Source: Flavobacterium sp.
Lineage (GTDB): Bacteria > Bacteroidota > Bacteroidia > Flavobacteriales > Flavobacteriaceae
DNA length: 64,000 nt
Reading direction: 5' to 3'
Assembly (NCBI RefSeq): GCF_027531905.1
Contig: NZ_JAPZSU010000002.1
Coordinates: 124,001 to 188,000, forward strand
The stretch's first letter is position 1. Every line of letters begins with the position of its first letter. The notes beneath the pieces are model-generated. The model saw nothing but the letters and a program-made list of their open reading frames with translations. It did not search any database and was not told the origin of the DNA. Both the position numbers and the translations under genes were made by a program. Below, in pieces: positions 62,432 through 64,000 of the stretch.

Positions 62432-62531
62432 GCAAGCTACCGAAGTAGCGCGGAATGCCCGACCGCATGCAGTAAAGGGGCTTTATAAACGGTGCTATAA
62501 ATAAGCCCCTTTGCTGCATGGGGGCACGCCC
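62432..62531. repeat. Large imperfect hairpin repeat between murQ and the ZIP gene
   Basis: CATGCAGTAAAGGGGCTT (62466-62483) pairs with AAGCCCCTTTGCTGCATG (62503-62520), 17 of 18 with one T-G, and TGCCC (62456-62460) with GGGCA beyond an internal loop. ERIC-like in size. Similar GCGCGGAATGCCCGACC phrases occur elsewhere in Flavobacterium, as I recall. Confidence 0.7.
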
Positions 62532-62542
62532 AAATTATCATT

Positions 62543-63211
62543 TTAAATAAAAAAACCTAGGGCGATTCCCAGAATAATCATTGATATTTTGGCTACGTTG
62601 AATTTGTGTCCTTCGCTACTTTCGAAAATGATGGTAGAGGAGATGTGAAACAGAATTCCTATGACAATGGCTGTTATTTCGGTTGTATATTGTTGTAAAT
62701 CTGGTAAAAAATCAGCAGCTAACGTTCCTAGGGGTGTCATCATGGCAAATGTCACCATAAAAATTAAAATAGCTATTCGGTTGAGTTGTGCTTGTACGAA
62801 AAAGGTTGTCAAAATTATGGCAATAGGTAGATGATGAATAGCAATTCCGATGGCTAAGTCATGATGATGTCCTACAGGAAACCCTTCTAAAAAAGCGTGT
62901 ATGCAAAGACTAATAAACAATAACCAAGGTATTTGACTCATTTTGTCATGACCATGTACGTGACCGTGTTCAGCTCCTTTAGAAAAGAATTCTAAAATTA
63001 TTTGGAACAAAATCCCCATCATGATATAAATACCAATGGTCTCGTTTTTGGTCGCATAGACCTCTGGCAAAAGATGGATTACGGTGATGGATAACAAAAA
63101 CGAACCACTAAAAGCCAATAAAAGTTTTAAATTGGTTTTCTTTTTGGGTTTGAATACTAATGCCAAGACATACCCTAGGATTACTGCGATTAAAGGCAAG
63201 AGGTAATTCAT
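62543..63211 (-). CDS. ZIP family metal transporter
   Basis: A 222-residue membrane protein with seven or eight segments. A His-rich cytosolic loop (EHGHVHGHDK, about 81-90) lies between TM III and IV as in ZIP transporters, and the TM IV-V metal site is HAFLEGFPVGHHHD and AIGIAIHHLPIAIIL. It likely imports zinc or a related ion. No metal regulator is next to it. The stop is followed by an ERIC-like hairpin that may end the transcript. Confidence 0.9.
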   Translation of the reverse strand: MNYLLPLIAVILGYVLALVFKPKKKTNLKLLLAFSGSFLLSITVIHLLPEVYATKNETIGIYIMMGILFQIILEFFSKGAEHGHVHGHDKMSQIPWLLFISLCIHAFLEGFPVGHHHDLAIGIAIHHLPIAIILTTFFVQAQLNRIAILIFMVTFAMMTPLGTLAADFLPDLQQYTTEITAIVIGILFHISSTIIFESSEGHKFNVAKISMIILGIALGFFI

Positions 63212-63248
63212 TTTTTGGGGTTTAAAGTTTAAGGTTTGGATGTTTAAT

Positions 63249-64000
63249 TTATTTGAAAATCATGATTAAACGTTCGCTATCGGTTTTGTGGAATTTTTTT
63301 AGCTTGTAATCGCCAAAAATATCCAACAAATATATGCCCGCTTCATCCATTAAATCTTGGAAATCTTTTAAACTAAAAGCTCTTACTTTTTCGGTGAAAT
63401 GAAAATGTTGTCCTTGGTCTTCAAAGCTAATTTCTTTGTAAATATGTCCTTCTTTTACATATCGTTTGATATGAAAATCGATTTGGTCTACCGTTTTAAC
63501 TTCTTCGGGAACTAGGGTTTCAATGACTTGATTCACATTCATAAAATCGATTACAGCAAATCCGGTTTCAGTTAAACTTTCTTTAATGGCAATCAAGGTT
63601 TTTAGATTATCGGCTTCGTCTTCAAAATAGCCAAAACTGGTAAATAAATTGAAAATAGCGTCAAATTTTTCTTCAAAAGGTTCGCGCATGTCATGCACTT
63701 TGAAGGATAGATGGGTGTTGCTGTTTTTGCTCGCTTCGGCAATGCTGTTCTCTGACAAATCGGCTCCCAAAACGGTGTAGCCCAATTGACTTAAGTAGAT
63801 GGCGTGTCTCCCTTTGCCACAGGCCAAATCTAAAACTTTTGCTTTTTCAGGTAAGTTGAGATAGTGCGTCAAATTATCCATAAAAATTTGTGCCTCTCGA
63901 TAATTACGTTCTTTATAAAGGATGTGATAGTAAGGAGTATCAAACCAAGAGGTAAACCAATTTTTGGTCGATTGCTCAGGATTTTTCAAAGTGGGTTTAT
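63249..64000 (-). CDS. Class I SAM-dependent methyltransferase (5' end outside the window)
   Basis: At least 246 residues: KVLDLACGKGRHAIYLSQLGYTVLGADLSENSIAEA (SAM motif I and II), KVHDMREPFEEKFDAIFNLFTSFGYFED (motif near acceptor), then a beta-rich end. The reading frame stays open to the window edge. The only start-like codon inside is TTG at 63987-63989, so the true ATG is probably just to the right. Target unknown; the sequence resembles small-molecule methyltransferases. Confidence 0.85.
   Translation of the reverse strand, partial: KPTLKNPEQSTKNWFTSWFDTPYYHILYKERNYREAQIFMDNLTHYLNLPEKAKVLDLACGKGRHAIYLSQLGYTVLGADLSENSIAEASKNSNTHLSFKVHDMREPFEEKFDAIFNLFTSFGYFEDEADNLKTLIAIKESLTETGFAVIDFMNVNQVIETLVPEEVKTVDQIDFHIKRYVKEGHIYKEISFEDQGQHFHFTEKVRAFSLKDFQDLMDEAGIYLLDIFGDYKLKKFHKTDSERLIMIFK

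Overview
The window reads as chromosome of a Flavobacterium-like member of the Bacteroidota. The DNA is AT-rich, promoters match the TAnnTTTG (-7) type, Shine-Dalgarno sequences are mostly absent, arginine is made by the Bacteroidota-type route (SOTCase-like carbamoyltransferase, proA and proB inside the arg operon), and proteins typical of the phylum occur (GxxExxY, DUF2157, fused E1 alpha/beta dehydrogenase, SUI1/YciH). No rRNA, tRNA, CRISPR array, prophage or transposase gene was seen.

Layout. 1-2.5 kb: end of a GNAT gene and two polytopic membrane proteins. 2.5-14.6 kb: one long leftward arginine/proline operon (GNAT, argG, argC, argD, proA, inserted gene, proB, argF', argB, argE, argH), with a structured leader at its head, a strong terminator at its end, and several dispersed repeats in its gaps and even inside argE. 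14.7-20 kb: lipoprotein, YebC, S41 protease, GcvT. 20.4-23.7 kb: a TetR / AlkB / GMC oxidoreductase cassette. 23.9-34.4 kb: single genes, including a large sortilin-like beta-propeller protein, an orphan solute-binding protein, a nucleoside phosphorylase, SUI1, GxxExxY and a 2OG-Fe(II) oxygenase. 34.6-40.1 kb: E1 dehydrogenase, a divergent LysR/mdaB pair and small or TPR-like proteins. 40.3-48.4 kb: leuA-leuB then ilvD-ilvB-ilvN-ilvC. 48.7-50.6 kb: acs. 50.8-56.2 kb: a compact type III polyketide synthase cluster. 56.2-58.7 kb: a degenerate DnaQ-like exonuclease with a cNMP/CBS/DUF294 protein. 58.9-64 kb: TerC, small lipoprotein, pentapeptide protein, a toxin-antitoxin remnant, MurQ, ZIP transporter and a methyltransferase cut by the window edge.

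The strongest observations are: (1) a complete transcription attenuator before ilvD, with a short Ile/Val-rich leader peptide, a perfect terminator hairpin and an antiterminator pairing; (2) the seven-gene type III PKS cluster (flavoprotein, methyltransferase, type III PKS, dehydratase, ketosynthase, ACP, PPTase), which resembles phenolic-lipid/quinone operons but carries its own acyl-chain machinery; (3) two copies of a roughly 176-bp MITE-like element with terminal inverted repeats and 9-bp target duplications, one nested in another palindromic repeat; (4) a ParE-type toxin gene broken by one amber codon; (5) a dispersed element whose two copies show compensatory changes in the same hairpin.
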